64,000 nt of DNA from positions 16,088-80,087 of the forward strand of contig NZ_JAGGOZ010000008.1 in assembly GCF_018614075.1 (NCBI RefSeq), written 5' to 3'. The notes beneath the pieces are model-generated. The model did no database searches. It was not told the origin of the DNA and was given only the letters and a program-made list of their open reading frames with translations. The position numbers and the translations under genes are program-made. This document shows positions 1-8,152 of this stretch, in pieces. Each line of letters starts with the position of its first letter. Within the stretch, counting starts at the first letter, position 1. This DNA is from Streptomyces sp. ISL-94. GTDB lineage: Bacteria > Actinomycetota > Actinomycetes > Streptomycetales > Streptomycetaceae.

Positions 1-529
1 CGGCCACTCGCTCGGCGGGCTGATCTCGCGCGCCGCCGTGCTGCGCGATCCCGCCCCCTTCGCCTCCCTCACCCTGATGAGCAGCGGCCCGGCGGCGATC
101 TCCGAGCAGCAGCAGGGCCGTACGAAGCTGCTGGTCGCCGCGTTGGAGGCGATGGGCGAGGACATGCCCGGGATCTGGGCGGCGATGCGGTCCCACGACC
201 CGCAGGACGCCGTCCCCAACTCCCCCGAGCTGGTGGAGTTCCTGCGCGCGCGGTGGCTGGCCACCCTCCCCGAGCAGCTGATCGCCACCGGCCGGGTGCT
301 GATCTCCGAGCCCGACCGGGTGGAGGAGCTGGCGGCGGTCGCGCTGCCGAAGCTGGTCCTGTCCGGGATGGTCGACTACGCCTGGCCGGTCCCGCTGATG
401 GACGACATGGCCCGTCGCCTGGGGGCCGAACGGGTCGTCGTTCCCGCCGCCGAACACTCCCCCAATGCGGAGAATCCGCAGGTCACAGCCCGTGCGCTGG
501 TCGCCTTCTGGGACTCCTGCGCCCGCTAG
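1..529 (+). CDS. Alpha/beta hydrolase, C-terminal part (cut by window edge)
   Basis: This is the 3' end of an alpha/beta-hydrolase-fold enzyme; its start lies left of the window. Reading from base 2, the first visible residues are GHSLGG, the nucleophile elbow with the catalytic Ser. The Asp of GMVDYAWP and the His of AAEHSPN near the C-terminus sit where the acid and the base of the triad are expected. About 175 codons are visible, ending at TAG 527-529. The cap region between elbow and acid is helical and Ala/Glu-rich. The substrate cannot be told from the sequence. No partner gene is visible; the next gene is a 50-residue ORF on the same strand after about 100 bases. Confidence 0.82.
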   Translation, partial: GHSLGGLISRAAVLRDPAPFASLTLMSSGPAAISEQQQGRTKLLVAALEAMGEDMPGIWAAMRSHDPQDAVPNSPELVEFLRARWLATLPEQLIATGRVLISEPDRVEELAAVALPKLVLSGMVDYAWPVPLMDDMARRLGAERVVVPAAEHSPNAENPQVTARALVAFWDSCAR

Positions 530-629
530 TACTTAGCCAGTGAAAAAATTTCCTTAGCGTAGGGAATGTTTGCCTCCTACACTTCGTTGGAACCAGTGCA
601 AGGAGAACACTGACGAAGGGAGAAGCCCC

Positions 630-782
630 ATGCGCTTCGAAATTCTGCGCCTGGACGATGTCGACGGGTCCGCCCTGGACAGCACCGTCGTGGACGCGGC
701 CTCCGTCAACCGGATCGTGCAGCAGGCGGCCGCGGTCGGCCAGCGCATTCTGATCCGACCGGCCGAGAGCGCGTCCTCCTGA
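630..782 (+). CDS. Small 50-residue protein of unknown function
   Basis: An ATG at 630 follows a GAAGGGAGAA ribosome binding site at about 616-625, and the frame runs 50 codons to TGA. The product starts MRFEILRLDDVDG and ends with a basic/acidic tail; it has no signal peptide, membrane segment or cysteine. The codons are GC-rich at third positions like those of its neighbours. An AT-rich stretch at 540-600 just upstream could carry a promoter, and a perfect hairpin follows directly, so it looks like a self-contained transcript. I know of no function for it. Low-copy small proteins of this kind occur in Streptomyces, but the family assignment is uncertain. Confidence 0.7.
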   Translation: MRFEILRLDDVDGSALDSTVVDAASVNRIVQQAAAVGQRILIRPAESASS

Positions 783-799
783 CGCTTCCCACACAACGC

Positions 800-841
800 C
801 GAACGCCCCCGCACCGATCCGATCCGGTGCGGGGGCGTTCG
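800..841. terminator. Bidirectional hairpin terminator
   Basis: A perfect 17-bp inverted repeat (800-816 with 825-841) with an 8-base loop lies between the small gene ending at 782 and the convergent marC gene ending at 860. It has no long T-tract, which is usual for high-GC actinomycete terminators. It could serve both strands. Confidence 0.85.
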
Positions 842-859
842 CGTAGGCGGGCGCGCGGG

Positions 860-1465
860 TCAGGCGCCGCGGACCACCTGGAGCACGCCGTTGATGATCT
901 GCTGGACGGCGATCGCAGAGAGCATCATGCCGGCGAGCCGCGTCACGAGGACGACGCCGCCGTCCTTGATGACCCGGATGATCACCAGCGAGTAGCGCAT
1001 GGTGATCCACAGCACGACGTGCATGGCGATGATCGCGGCCCAGACGGAGACCTGGCCGCTGACCCCGTCGGCCTTCTGCACGGCCAGGATGACGGACACG
1101 ATCGCACCGGGCCCGGCGAGCAGCGGCATGCCCAGCGGGACGAGGGCGACGTTCACGTCCTTGGTCTGCTTCGGCTCGTCGGTCTTGCCGGTGAGCAGGT
1201 CGAGCGCGATGAGCAGGAGCAGCAGACCACCGGCGATCATCAAGGCCGGCACGGAAACGTGCAGGTAGTCCAGGATCTGCTGGCCGCAGATGCCGAAGAC
1301 GGCGATGACACCGAAGGCCACGCAGACGGCCTGCCAGGCCATGCGGCGCTGCACCTTGGCGGGGCGTCCGGAGGTCAGGGCGAGGAAGATCGGCGTGATA
1401 CCCGGAGGGTCCATAATCACAAAAAGCGTGAGAAACAGGGATCCGAAGACGGCGAAATCAAACAC
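860..1465 (-). CDS. MarC family integral membrane protein
   Basis: This is a 201-residue membrane protein of the MarC (UPF0056) family. About six hydrophobic segments are visible, starting with FDFAVFGSLFLTLFVIMDPP, whose DPPG motif after helix 1 is typical; GMPLLAGPGAI in the middle is the second family signature. The physiological substrate of MarC proteins is not established, and the old link to multiple antibiotic resistance was not upheld. The start chosen is GTG at 1465 with AAGG about 10 bases upstream; longer readings into the neighbouring PHP gene are unlikely. The length matches the family norm of about 200. It lies downstream of the PHP-domain gene on the same strand. Confidence 0.88.
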   Translation of the reverse strand: MFDFAVFGSLFLTLFVIMDPPGITPIFLALTSGRPAKVQRRMAWQAVCVAFGVIAVFGICGQQILDYLHVSVPALMIAGGLLLLLIALDLLTGKTDEPKQTKDVNVALVPLGMPLLAGPGAIVSVILAVQKADGVSGQVSVWAAIIAMHVVLWITMRYSLVIIRVIKDGGVVLVTRLAGMMLSAIAVQQIINGVLQVVRGA

Positions 1466-1551
1466 AGTGAGGCCTTGCAGGAGAGAGGGGTGTGGCGAAG
1501 AAAAGGCGGTGGGACGGGCAGTGCGGACCTGTTCCGAAGGGGACGGAAGGC

Positions 1552-2415
1552 CTAGCGCTCGCGTCCGCCGGCGCCCGGAACGGGGAAGGCCCCGGTCGCG
1601 CGGCGCGTGATCTCGCCGTAGATCTCGGGGTCGGTCGTGTACTCCCCGAGGCCGCAGGTCTTGCGACTGCCGTGGTAGTCGCTGGATCCGGTGGTCAGCA
1701 GCCCGAGGTCCGCCGCCAGGCCGCGCAGCCGCGCACGGGTGCCGGTGTCGTGGTCCATGTGGTCCACCTCGATGCCGTCCAGGCCGGCGGCCGCCAGCGC
1801 GGCTATCGCGGCCTCGGGCACGCACTCGCCGCGCTTGACGGCGGCGGGGTGCGCGAAGACGGTGACGCCGCCGGCCGCCTTGACCAGGCGGATGGCGTCG
1901 AAGGGGTCGAGCTCGTGCTTCTCGGCGTACGCGCGGCCGCCGTCGGCGAGCCAGTCGGCCGTGAAGGCGTCCGACACGGTGGGTACGACGCCCAGCTCGA
2001 CCAGCGCGGTCGCGATGTGCGGCCGCCCCACCGAGCCCGCGCCGGCGATCCGGGCCACCTGCTCCCAGGTGACGTCGACGCCGAGCGCCCGGAGCTTGCC
2101 GACCATGGCCTGCGCGCGGGGCGTGCGGTCGTCCCGGACGAGCTCGCGCTCACGGAAGAGCTCGGGCTCCTCGGGGTCGAAGAGATAGGCGAGCATGTGC
2201 ATCCCGACCCCGTCGAGCCGGCAGGACAGCTCGGCCCCGGTCACCAGCGTCAGCCCGGCGGGCAGCGCGGCAATGGCCTCGGCGTACCCGCCCACGGTGT
2301 CGTGGTCGGTCAGCGCGATCACGTCCAGCCCTGCCGCGGCGGCGTTCCGCACCAGCTCGGCGGGGGTGTCCGTACCGTCGGAAGCCGTGGAGTGGGCGTG
2401 CAGGTCGATGCGCAC
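1552..2415 (-). CDS. PHP-domain metal-dependent phosphoesterase
   Basis: This 287-residue protein of the PHP phosphoesterase family resembles the YciV/RNase AM group, which hydrolyses phosphates at nucleic-acid or nucleotide 5' ends. Metal ligands are clear: HAH at residues 6-8, Asp13, TDHD at 36-39, Glu in GAELSC (about 62), FAHP in the middle and the C-terminal SSDYHG with a terminal Asp/His pair. There are no membrane segments and no polymerase fusion, so it acts in the cytoplasm. The GTG start at 2415 follows GGAG with a 7-base spacer. It is followed by marC after 86 bases. The exact substrate in actinomycetes is not shown by the sequence. Confidence 0.88.
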   Translation of the reverse strand: MRIDLHAHSTASDGTDTPAELVRNAAAAGLDVIALTDHDTVGGYAEAIAALPAGLTLVTGAELSCRLDGVGMHMLAYLFDPEEPELFRERELVRDDRTPRAQAMVGKLRALGVDVTWEQVARIAGAGSVGRPHIATALVELGVVPTVSDAFTADWLADGGRAYAEKHELDPFDAIRLVKAAGGVTVFAHPAAVKRGECVPEAAIAALAAAGLDGIEVDHMDHDTGTRARLRGLAADLGLLTTGSSDYHGSRKTCGLGEYTTDPEIYGEITRRATGAFPVPGAGGRER

Positions 2416-2525
2416 AGCCTGGCTCCATGGGTTGGACGGACGGGAGGGGACACCTCCCGGCGCCGGCTGGGGGAGGACACTCCAGGATAACCGGGCCGAA
2501 GGCCCCCCATGTCAGCGGTCGCAGG

Positions 2526-3170
2526 TCAGGCCGGGCCCAGGATGCGCGGGCTCAGGGCCCCGCAGGGCAGGAGTTCGACCTCGGCTCCGGCCTCGCGCAG
2601 GTCGGTGAGGATGAGCTCGTCGTACAGCAGGAGTCCGGACTGCTCCGGCCAGACGACCGCCCAGAGCCACAGGCCCCGCGCCTCGCCGGCGAAGACGGCC
2701 CGGTCGTCGGGGACCCCGTTGAGGTGCCACAGCGGTGTGGGACGGCCCGCCGCGACCACCTTGGCGTGCGGCGGGGCCGATACGTCGATGTGCGCGCCGG
2801 GGTCGGGGCCGTCGATCCCCGCGAACCGTGCGCCCAGGCCGACGCCGAGCTCCTCGGCGATCAGCAGCATCTCGCCCATGCCGCCGAGCGGACCGGGACC
2901 CGAGCAGGCCACGACCGTCGCCCGGCCCCCGCTGCGGTCGTCACCGGCGGACGCGACGCCGGTGAACAGCCACCCCACCGGAAGCGGCCACGGCATCCAC
3001 ACGGGCACCCGCGCCCGGTGCACGACCACGCCGAGGCCCTCGACGCTGGGCGGGATGGCGGGTTGCAGGGGGTGGACAGCGCCGTGCACAGGGCACTGCC
3101 AGGAGTCGGAGAAGAGACCGGGCGCCCTGACCCGGCCACCGCACTTCGGGCAAGTTGGTTCGCCCCTCAT
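2526..3170 (-). CDS. DUF6758 family protein with zinc ribbon
   Basis: This 214-residue conserved actinomycete protein matches what I know as DUF6758. It opens with a zinc-ribbon-like CPKCGG (residues 7-12) and CPVH about 17 residues later, which look like a metal site of three Cys plus His. The rest is a compact alpha/beta domain rich in Gly, Pro and Trp, with MPWPLPVGW and LWLWAVVWPEQ stretches but no convincing membrane helix. The start at 3170 is backed by GGAGG in the upstream leader. It lies between the PHP gene and a suppressor-of-fused gene on the same strand. The function is unknown; a regulatory or protein-binding role is only a guess from the zinc ribbon. Confidence 0.75.
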   Translation of the reverse strand: MRGEPTCPKCGGRVRAPGLFSDSWQCPVHGAVHPLQPAIPPSVEGLGVVVHRARVPVWMPWPLPVGWLFTGVASAGDDRSGGRATVVACSGPGPLGGMGEMLLIAEELGVGLGARFAGIDGPDPGAHIDVSAPPHAKVVAAGRPTPLWHLNGVPDDRAVFAGEARGLWLWAVVWPEQSGLLLYDELILTDLREAGAEVELLPCGALSPRILGPA

Positions 3171-3242
3171 AGGAAGCCACGCTCCTCCCCGCCCGGCGCC
3201 CCGTCAAGACGCGATCACCCGTCCGGGCGGCCGGTGCCGGTC

Positions 3243-3827
3243 TCAGTCCAGTGCGACAGCGGTACGCAGAGGATCCCGCAGATCCGTGCCGCGCGCGAGC
3301 CAGCGCTCCTGGAGGGCGGCCGCGCCGTGCACCCGTTTCCAGGCCGCCTCGTTCGCCGTCATCGGGAGCAGCGGGAGGAACCGCACCGGGTCCATGGGCT
3401 CGTCCAGTTCCAGGTCCTCCACCAGTCCCCCCGGTTCCGCCACGAGGACGGTGCTGAACGGCGCCCCGTCCCACAGCGGTTCGCCCACGTCGAGCGAGGC
3501 TCCGGGGGCCACGATCAGCCCCTCGACCTGCGGGGAGGCGGCCAGCACCGCGAGCGGCCTGAGCAGCTTGCCGGTGGGCGCGAGTCCTCCCCGTACGGTC
3601 AGCACCAGCTCGGCGCGCGGCCCGCGTACGGGGTCGGCGACGACGTCGGTCGGGTCGGTCATCGGGTGCGCGGACATCCCGAGGGTCGCGTACCGCACGA
3701 GGTCGCCCTCGGCGAAGCGGAGTACCTCGATGCGGTCGGTGCCCAGGAAGGTGACGGCGGCGCGTGCGTCGGGTTCACCGAACGCGGTGCGCAGCCGGGC
3801 CTCGACGAGGGCCAGAATTTCTGCCAT
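3243..3827 (-). CDS. Suppressor of fused (SUFU) domain protein
   Basis: This 194-residue protein is of the bacterial SUFU-domain type: an N-terminal helix, a central alpha/beta core with the LGMSAHPM segment, and an acidic loop before VRFLPLLPMTANEAAWK. The bacterial members have no established biochemical role; some relatives serve as immunity proteins in polymorphic-toxin loci, but no toxin is seen here. The ATG at 3827 has no ribosome binding site. The hexamer TATGCT ends 6 bases before it, suggesting a leaderless transcript. The DUF6758 gene follows after about 70 bases and may be cotranscribed. Confidence 0.8.
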   Translation of the reverse strand: MAEILALVEARLRTAFGEPDARAAVTFLGTDRIEVLRFAEGDLVRYATLGMSAHPMTDPTDVVADPVRGPRAELVLTVRGGLAPTGKLLRPLAVLAASPQVEGLIVAPGASLDVGEPLWDGAPFSTVLVAEPGGLVEDLELDEPMDPVRFLPLLPMTANEAAWKRVHGAAALQERWLARGTDLRDPLRTAVALD

Positions 3828-3900
3828 GGAGCGAGCATAGAACTCGTATCAGCCGGGTAAAGGGCGGGTCTTGACCATCCGTCGGCTGATAGTGTTGACA

Positions 3901-4190
3901 GCTGTTCGGGGCCGCACGCAGAAGCGTTGTTTCAAGGCTCCGGAGACAGGACGTCCCTCAAGGGGGACCGGCCGGAGGAGGTGGGGCTGCAATGGATCGA
4001 AGTCGATCGTGCAGTACCAATCGCTCTTCCGCTTCTGTGACGGGCGTCTCCCGCCCCCATTGATCTTCCGATCAGTAGAAGAGCGACGGCAGAACGTTGT
4101 CCTCCCGTCCTGTTCCTTCCGCCTGCCGGGCCTGCCCGCCCGCCGCGGTGGAGGGTCTCCCACCCGTACGGTCCGCAGCCGTGCGTGCGA
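3901..4190 (+). promoter_or_regulatory. Structured leader upstream of corA
   Basis: The stretch between the divergent SUFU gene and corA holds nested inverted repeats on the corA strand. CTCCGG (3938-3943) can pair with CCGGAG (3972-3977), enclosing GTCCC (3953-3957) with GGGAC (3964-3968). TCGCTCTTC (4021-4029) can pair with GAAGAGCGA (4078-4086). I see no coding potential of its own. It does not look like the M-box Mg2+ riboswitch consensus I know. A regulatory leader is an inference. Confidence 0.4.
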
Positions 4191-4201
4191 AGGAGCCTGC
4201 C

Positions 4202-5317
4202 ATGTCGATGCTGCCCTACCTGCGTGCGGCCGTCCGTCCGTCGCTGCGCAAGTCCAGCCCCGCCCAGCCCGGATACGACACCACCCGCGATCCCTCGGCG
4301 AGCAGCGCGGTGGTCGACTGCGCCGTGTACCGCGACGGCCGGCGCGTGCTGGGGCCGGTCTGTCTGACGCCGCGTGAGGCGATCCGCCGGGTCCGCGAGG
4401 ACGGCGGCTTCGTCTGGATCGGCCTGCACGAGCCGACCGGGGCCGAGTTCGCCGGGATCGCGGCCACCTTCGGGCTGCACCCGCTGGCCGTGGAGGACGC
4501 GGTGCACGCGCACCAGCGGCCGAAGCTGGAGCGCTACGACGACACCCTCTTCACCGTCTTCAAGACGATCCACTACGTCGAGCACGCCGAACTGACCGCC
4601 ACCAGCGAGGTGGTGGAGACCGGCGAGGTGATGTGCTTCACCGGCCCCGACTTCGTCATCACCGTCCGGCACGGCGGCCAGGGCTCCCTCAAGGGGCTGC
4701 GCCACCGGCTCCAGGACGACCCCGACCTCCTGTCCAAGGGCCCCTCGTCGGTCCTGCACTCCATCGCCGACCATGTCGTGGACGGGTACATCGCGGTCGC
4801 GGCGGCCGTGCAGGACGACATCGACGAGGTGGAGAGCGCGGTCTTCGCCGGCCCCGCCAAGGGCAGTACGCGGGGCGGCGACGCGGGCCGCATCTACCAG
4901 CTCAAGCGCGAGGTGCTGGAGTTCAAGCGGGCGGTCGCGCCGCTGCTGCGTCCGATGGAGCTGCTGAGCGAGCGGCCGATGCGGCTGGTGGACCCGGACA
5001 TCCAGAAGTACTTCCGGGACGTCGCCGACCACCTGGCGCGGGTGCACGAGCAGGTGGTGGGCTTCGACGAGCTGCTGAACTCGATCCTCCAGGCCAATCT
5101 CGCGCAGGCGACGGTCGCGCAGAACGAGGACATGCGCAAGATCACCTCCTGGGCGGCCATCATCGCCGTGCCGACGATGATCTGCGGGGTGTACGGGATG
5201 AACTTCGAGCACATGCCCGAGCTCCAGTGGAAGTACGGCTATCCGATGGTGATGGCCTCGATCGTCGGGATCTGCTTCACCATCCACCGCGCGTTGCGCC
5301 GCCACGGCTGGCTCTGA
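4202..5317 (+). CDS. corA: CorA family magnesium/cobalt transporter
   Basis: This 371-residue divalent-cation channel (Mg2+, Co2+, Ni2+ uptake) sits in the cytoplasmic membrane. It has a long cytoplasmic alpha/beta and helical domain, then two C-terminal membrane helices. The signature YGMNFEHMPE starts at about residue 331 between them, with GMN at the pore mouth. The ATG at 4202 follows GAAGGAG with a 6-base spacer; a longer in-frame reading back to about 4097 lacks family similarity. Family length is usually 310-370. The leader upstream is structured. Two genes downstream begins an MgtE-like/DUF1003 pair, so the area is rich in magnesium-related genes. Confidence 0.93.
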   Translation: MSMLPYLRAAVRPSLRKSSPAQPGYDTTRDPSASSAVVDCAVYRDGRRVLGPVCLTPREAIRRVREDGGFVWIGLHEPTGAEFAGIAATFGLHPLAVEDAVHAHQRPKLERYDDTLFTVFKTIHYVEHAELTATSEVVETGEVMCFTGPDFVITVRHGGQGSLKGLRHRLQDDPDLLSKGPSSVLHSIADHVVDGYIAVAAAVQDDIDEVESAVFAGPAKGSTRGGDAGRIYQLKREVLEFKRAVAPLLRPMELLSERPMRLVDPDIQKYFRDVADHLARVHEQVVGFDELLNSILQANLAQATVAQNEDMRKITSWAAIIAVPTMICGVYGMNFEHMPELQWKYGYPMVMASIVGICFTIHRALRRHGWL

Positions 5318-5359
5318 CCGCCTCAGGACCGCACACGGGCCTCCCCTACTCTGGTGCGC

Positions 5360-5869
5360 ATGACTCTCAGCACGCTCGACCTGGCCCTCGTCGAGGAGGC
5401 CACGAAGAAGTCCGGCCTGATCTGGGTCCGCGGCGCCGGAGCCGACCGGGCCCTGTGGCACGCGTGGGTGGACGGCGCGGCCCATGTGCTCGGCGACGGG
5501 CCCGGCGAGCAGCCGTTCCCGGGCCTGGCCGACGGCGCGGCCGCCGAGGTGACCGTGCGGAGCAAGGACAAGGGCGGCCGGCTGGTGGCCTGGACGGCGA
5601 CCGTACGGGAGCTCGCGCCCCGCAGCGAGGAGTGGCACGCGGCGGTCGCCGAGCTCAAGGGCAAGCGGCTGAACGCGCCCGACTCGGAGGAGATGACCGA
5701 GCGGTGGGCGCGGGAGTGCCGGCTGCTGCGGCTGGAGCCGCAGGCGCTCTCCGCCCTCCCGGGCGGCTCGCTGGCCGCGGCCCCGCTCGCCTCGCCGGCG
5801 ATCACGCGCCGGCCGATCCCGGCGCACCTGCCGAAGCTGCTGCTGAAGCGGAAGAAGGCGGCCCAGTAG
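5360..5869 (+). CDS. Conserved hypothetical protein
   Basis: This 169-residue soluble protein begins MTLSTLDLALVEEATKKSG and has a beta-rich first half (LIWVRGAG, ALWHAWVDGAAHVLG), a Lys/Arg-rich middle and a Pro-rich C-terminus ending in KLLLKRKK. I do not recognise its function; the first half faintly resembles small beta-barrel nucleotide-binding folds. The ATG at 5360 is preferred over GTG 5354: TACTCT ends 7 bases upstream of the ATG and no ribosome binding site is present, as expected for a leaderless mRNA. It lies 40 bases after corA and converges on the lipoprotein gene. Confidence 0.7.
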   Translation: MTLSTLDLALVEEATKKSGLIWVRGAGADRALWHAWVDGAAHVLGDGPGEQPFPGLADGAAAEVTVRSKDKGGRLVAWTATVRELAPRSEEWHAAVAELKGKRLNAPDSEEMTERWARECRLLRLEPQALSALPGGSLAAAPLASPAITRRPIPAHLPKLLLKRKKAAQ

Positions 5870-5952
5870 CCCGGGTCAGGGTGTGGTGGGGTTGGAGCCC
5901 TGGCCCGAGTAGCCCGGTCAGGGTGTGGTGGGGTTCGAGCCCTGGCCCGAGC
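5868..5952. repeat. Tandem duplication copying the 3' end of the lipoprotein gene
   Basis: Two adjacent near-identical units of 42-43 bases lie at 5868-5910 and 5911-5952. The second carries the last codons and stop of the minus-strand lipoprotein gene. The first repeats them in the intergenic space before the convergent gene. They differ by one G insertion and one base substitution. Confidence 0.85.
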
Positions 5953-6703
5953 CCTTGGAGGGAGCCGGGGCCGGGTCGCCGCTCTTCGTCGTGGGGAGCT
6001 GGGAGCCGTAGTCCACGGTCTGGTCCTGCGCGGGCGGGTCGAGCGGGAAGGTCTTGCCCCACTCCGCGAGTTCCACCCGGCCGGCGCCGCCCGCACGCTC
6101 CATGAGCAGCGGGTACGGGGTCCCCTCCAGGGACACCGAGAGCTTGCCGCCCTTGCCCGCGTCCGCCGTGACCTGGACCGCGCGGGTGTGCCCGACCTTG
6201 GTGTAGGAGCCCTTGGCGAGCTTCCCCTCCAGCCCGAGCAGCCCGTCGAGCAGGACGTCCATGTCGGTGAAGCCGCGGAACTGCTTGTAGGAGGGGTCTG
6301 CCTCCGGCACCTTCACGTACTTGTCGCCGAGCTTGCCGGCCGAGTCGGACTTGCCCCAGAAGGCCGCGTTCGCCTTCAGGTACAGCTGCTCCCCCACCCG
6401 CAGCAGCTGGAAGGTGTCGTCCTGGGACTTCACCTCGCCGGAGCCGCCGTCCGACTTCAGCCGCATGTCGAGGGTGAAGGTCTTGCCGCCGCTCACCAGC
6501 GTGCCGGACAGGTGCACCGAGTCCGCCTCGGTGGCGGCCGCCTTCGCCTTCTCCTCGATCTTGTCCGCGGAGAGCTTCCCGACCCCGTTCGTCCCCTCGT
6601 CGGGGTCGTCCCCGCAGCCCGTGGCGGTGACGGCGAGTCCCGCGCACAGCACACCGATGAAGGCGGCCCGGCGCAGCCTCGCGGCGGGGAGGTAGGCGGT
6701 CAC
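5918..6703 (-). CDS. Putative lipoprotein, LppX/LprG-like architecture
   Basis: This 261-residue predicted lipoprotein has a basic N-terminus, hydrophobic core AAFIGVLCAGLAV and lipobox VTATGC, so Cys would be lipidated on the outer face of the membrane. After an acidic linker the body begins KLSADKIEEKAKAAATEADSVHLSG and continues with beta-strand repeats, the layout of mycobacterial LppX/LprG-type lipid-binding lipoproteins. The family link is an inference from layout, not a firm match. The tail is Pro/Gly-rich. GTG 6703 is chosen because the signal peptide begins there and GAGAGG lies 5' of it; an upstream extension is basic and implausible. The last codons are duplicated downstream. Confidence 0.75.
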   Translation of the reverse strand: MTAYLPAARLRRAAFIGVLCAGLAVTATGCGDDPDEGTNGVGKLSADKIEEKAKAAATEADSVHLSGTLVSGGKTFTLDMRLKSDGGSGEVKSQDDTFQLLRVGEQLYLKANAAFWGKSDSAGKLGDKYVKVPEADPSYKQFRGFTDMDVLLDGLLGLEGKLAKGSYTKVGHTRAVQVTADAGKGGKLSVSLEGTPYPLLMERAGGAGRVELAEWGKTFPLDPPAQDQTVDYGSQLPTTKSGDPAPAPSKGSGQGSNPTTP

Positions 6704-6880
6704 GGGCGGGTGCCTCTCGTCGTCGTAGGCGGGCAGCAGGCAGCGTACCCGCCTGTGGTCCGCGCCCCTCAACCCCCCTTGGGGACCCCGGCCGGACCGC
6801 CCCACCAGGACGCTTGCCGGGGGCACGGGCTAGCCTGAGGGTCGGCAGGACTGTTGAGGGACGCTCTAGGAGGCGCTCGG

Positions 6881-8152
6881 ATGGCTGGTGGCGCCCCGCG
6901 GATCTTCGTCTCGCATCTGTCGGGTGTGCCCGTCTTCGACCCCAACGGCGACCAGGTCGGCCGCGTCCGCGACCTCGTCGCGATGCTGCGCGTCGGCGGC
7001 CGTCCGCCCCGGCTGCTGGGCCTGGTGGTCGAGGTGGTCAGCCGGCGCCGGATCTTCCTGCCGATGACCCGGGTCACGGGCGTGGAGTCCGGGCAGGTCA
7101 TCACCACCGGCGTCGTGAACATGCGGCGCTTCGAGCAGCGCCCCACCGAGCGGCTGATCCTCGGCGAGCTGCTCGACCGGCGCGTGACACTGACCGCGAC
7201 CGGCGAGGAGGTCACCGTCCTGGACGTGGCCATCCAGCAGCTCCCGGCCCGCCGGGACTGGGAGATCGACAAGATCTTCGTACGGAAGGGCAAAGGGGGC
7301 GCGCTGCGCCGGCGGGGCGAGACCCTGACGGTGGAGTGGTCCGCCGTCACCGGCTTCTCGCTGGAGGAGCACGGGCAGGGCGCCGAGAACCTGGTCGCCA
7401 CCTTCGAGCAGATGCGCCCGGCCGACGTGGCGAACGTCCTGCACCACCTGTCGCCGAAGCGGCGCGCCGAGGTGGCCAACGCCCTCGACGACGACCGGCT
7501 CGCGGACGTCATGGAGGAGCTGCCGGAGGACGAGCAGGTGGAGATCCTCGGGAAGCTGAAGGAGGAGCGCGCCGCCGACGTCCTGGAGGCGATGGACCCG
7601 GACGACGCGGCCGACCTGCTGTCCGAGCTGCCGGAGGACGACAAGGAGCGGCTGCTGACGCTGATGCAGCCGGACGACGCGGCCGACGTACGGCGCCTGA
7701 TGTCCTACGAGGAGCGCACGGCGGGCGGTCTGATGACCACCGAGCCGATCGTGCTGCGGCCGGACGCGACGGTCGCCGACGCGCTGGCCCGCGTACGGCA
7801 GGCGGACCTGTCGCCGGCGCTGGCGGCCCAGGTGTACGTGTGCCGGCCGCCGGACGAGACGCCCACGGGCAAGTACCTGGGCACAGTGCACTTCCAGCGG
7901 CTGCTGCGGGACCCGCCGTTCACACTGGTCAGCTCGATCGTGGACACGGGCCTGCCGCCGCTGCGGCCGGACGCCTCGCTGCCGGTGGTGACCAGCTACC
8001 TGGCCGCGTACAACATGGTGGCGGTGCCGGTGGTCGACGAGAGCGGCTCGCTGCTGGGCGCGGTGACGGTGGACGACGTACTGGACCACCTGCTGCCGGA
8101 CGACTGGCGCGAGACCGACTTCCACTCCGAGGAGGCCGTGGGTGGCCACTGA
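6881..8152 (+). CDS. Soluble MgtE N-domain/CBS protein without membrane domain
   Basis: This 423-residue cytosolic protein is related to the regulatory half of the MgtE Mg2+ channel. Residues about 1-160 form a beta-rich PRC-barrel-like part (IFVSHLSGVPVFDPNGDQVG). Residues 165-270 hold MgtE-N helices (MRPADVANVLHHL, DDDRLADVMEEL, MDPDDAADLLSEL). About 275-410 hold two CBS motifs, with GGLMTTEP at the first. The ten-odd C-terminal membrane-channel residues expected to continue into helices are absent; it ends EEAVGGH. The ATG at 6881 follows AGGAGG with a 7-base spacer. The DUF1003 gene overlaps its end by 11 bases, implying translational coupling. It matches M. tuberculosis Rv1232c by order and type. 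Confidence 0.88.
   Translation: MAGGAPRIFVSHLSGVPVFDPNGDQVGRVRDLVAMLRVGGRPPRLLGLVVEVVSRRRIFLPMTRVTGVESGQVITTGVVNMRRFEQRPTERLILGELLDRRVTLTATGEEVTVLDVAIQQLPARRDWEIDKIFVRKGKGGALRRRGETLTVEWSAVTGFSLEEHGQGAENLVATFEQMRPADVANVLHHLSPKRRAEVANALDDDRLADVMEELPEDEQVEILGKLKEERAADVLEAMDPDDAADLLSELPEDDKERLLTLMQPDDAADVRRLMSYEERTAGGLMTTEPIVLRPDATVADALARVRQADLSPALAAQVYVCRPPDETPTGKYLGTVHFQRLLRDPPFTLVSSIVDTGLPPLRPDASLPVVTSYLAAYNMVAVPVVDESGSLLGAVTVDDVLDHLLPDDWRETDFHSEEAVGGH

Noticed and set aside
3901..4190. M-box riboswitch
   Set aside because: The stems and conserved bases of the M-box consensus I know were not found; the region is listed only as a structured leader.
5920..5952. GGTTCGAGCC, a tRNA T-loop-like sequence
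   Set aside because: It is the end of the lipoprotein gene and its duplicate. No acceptor stem, anticodon arm or D-arm can be built around it.
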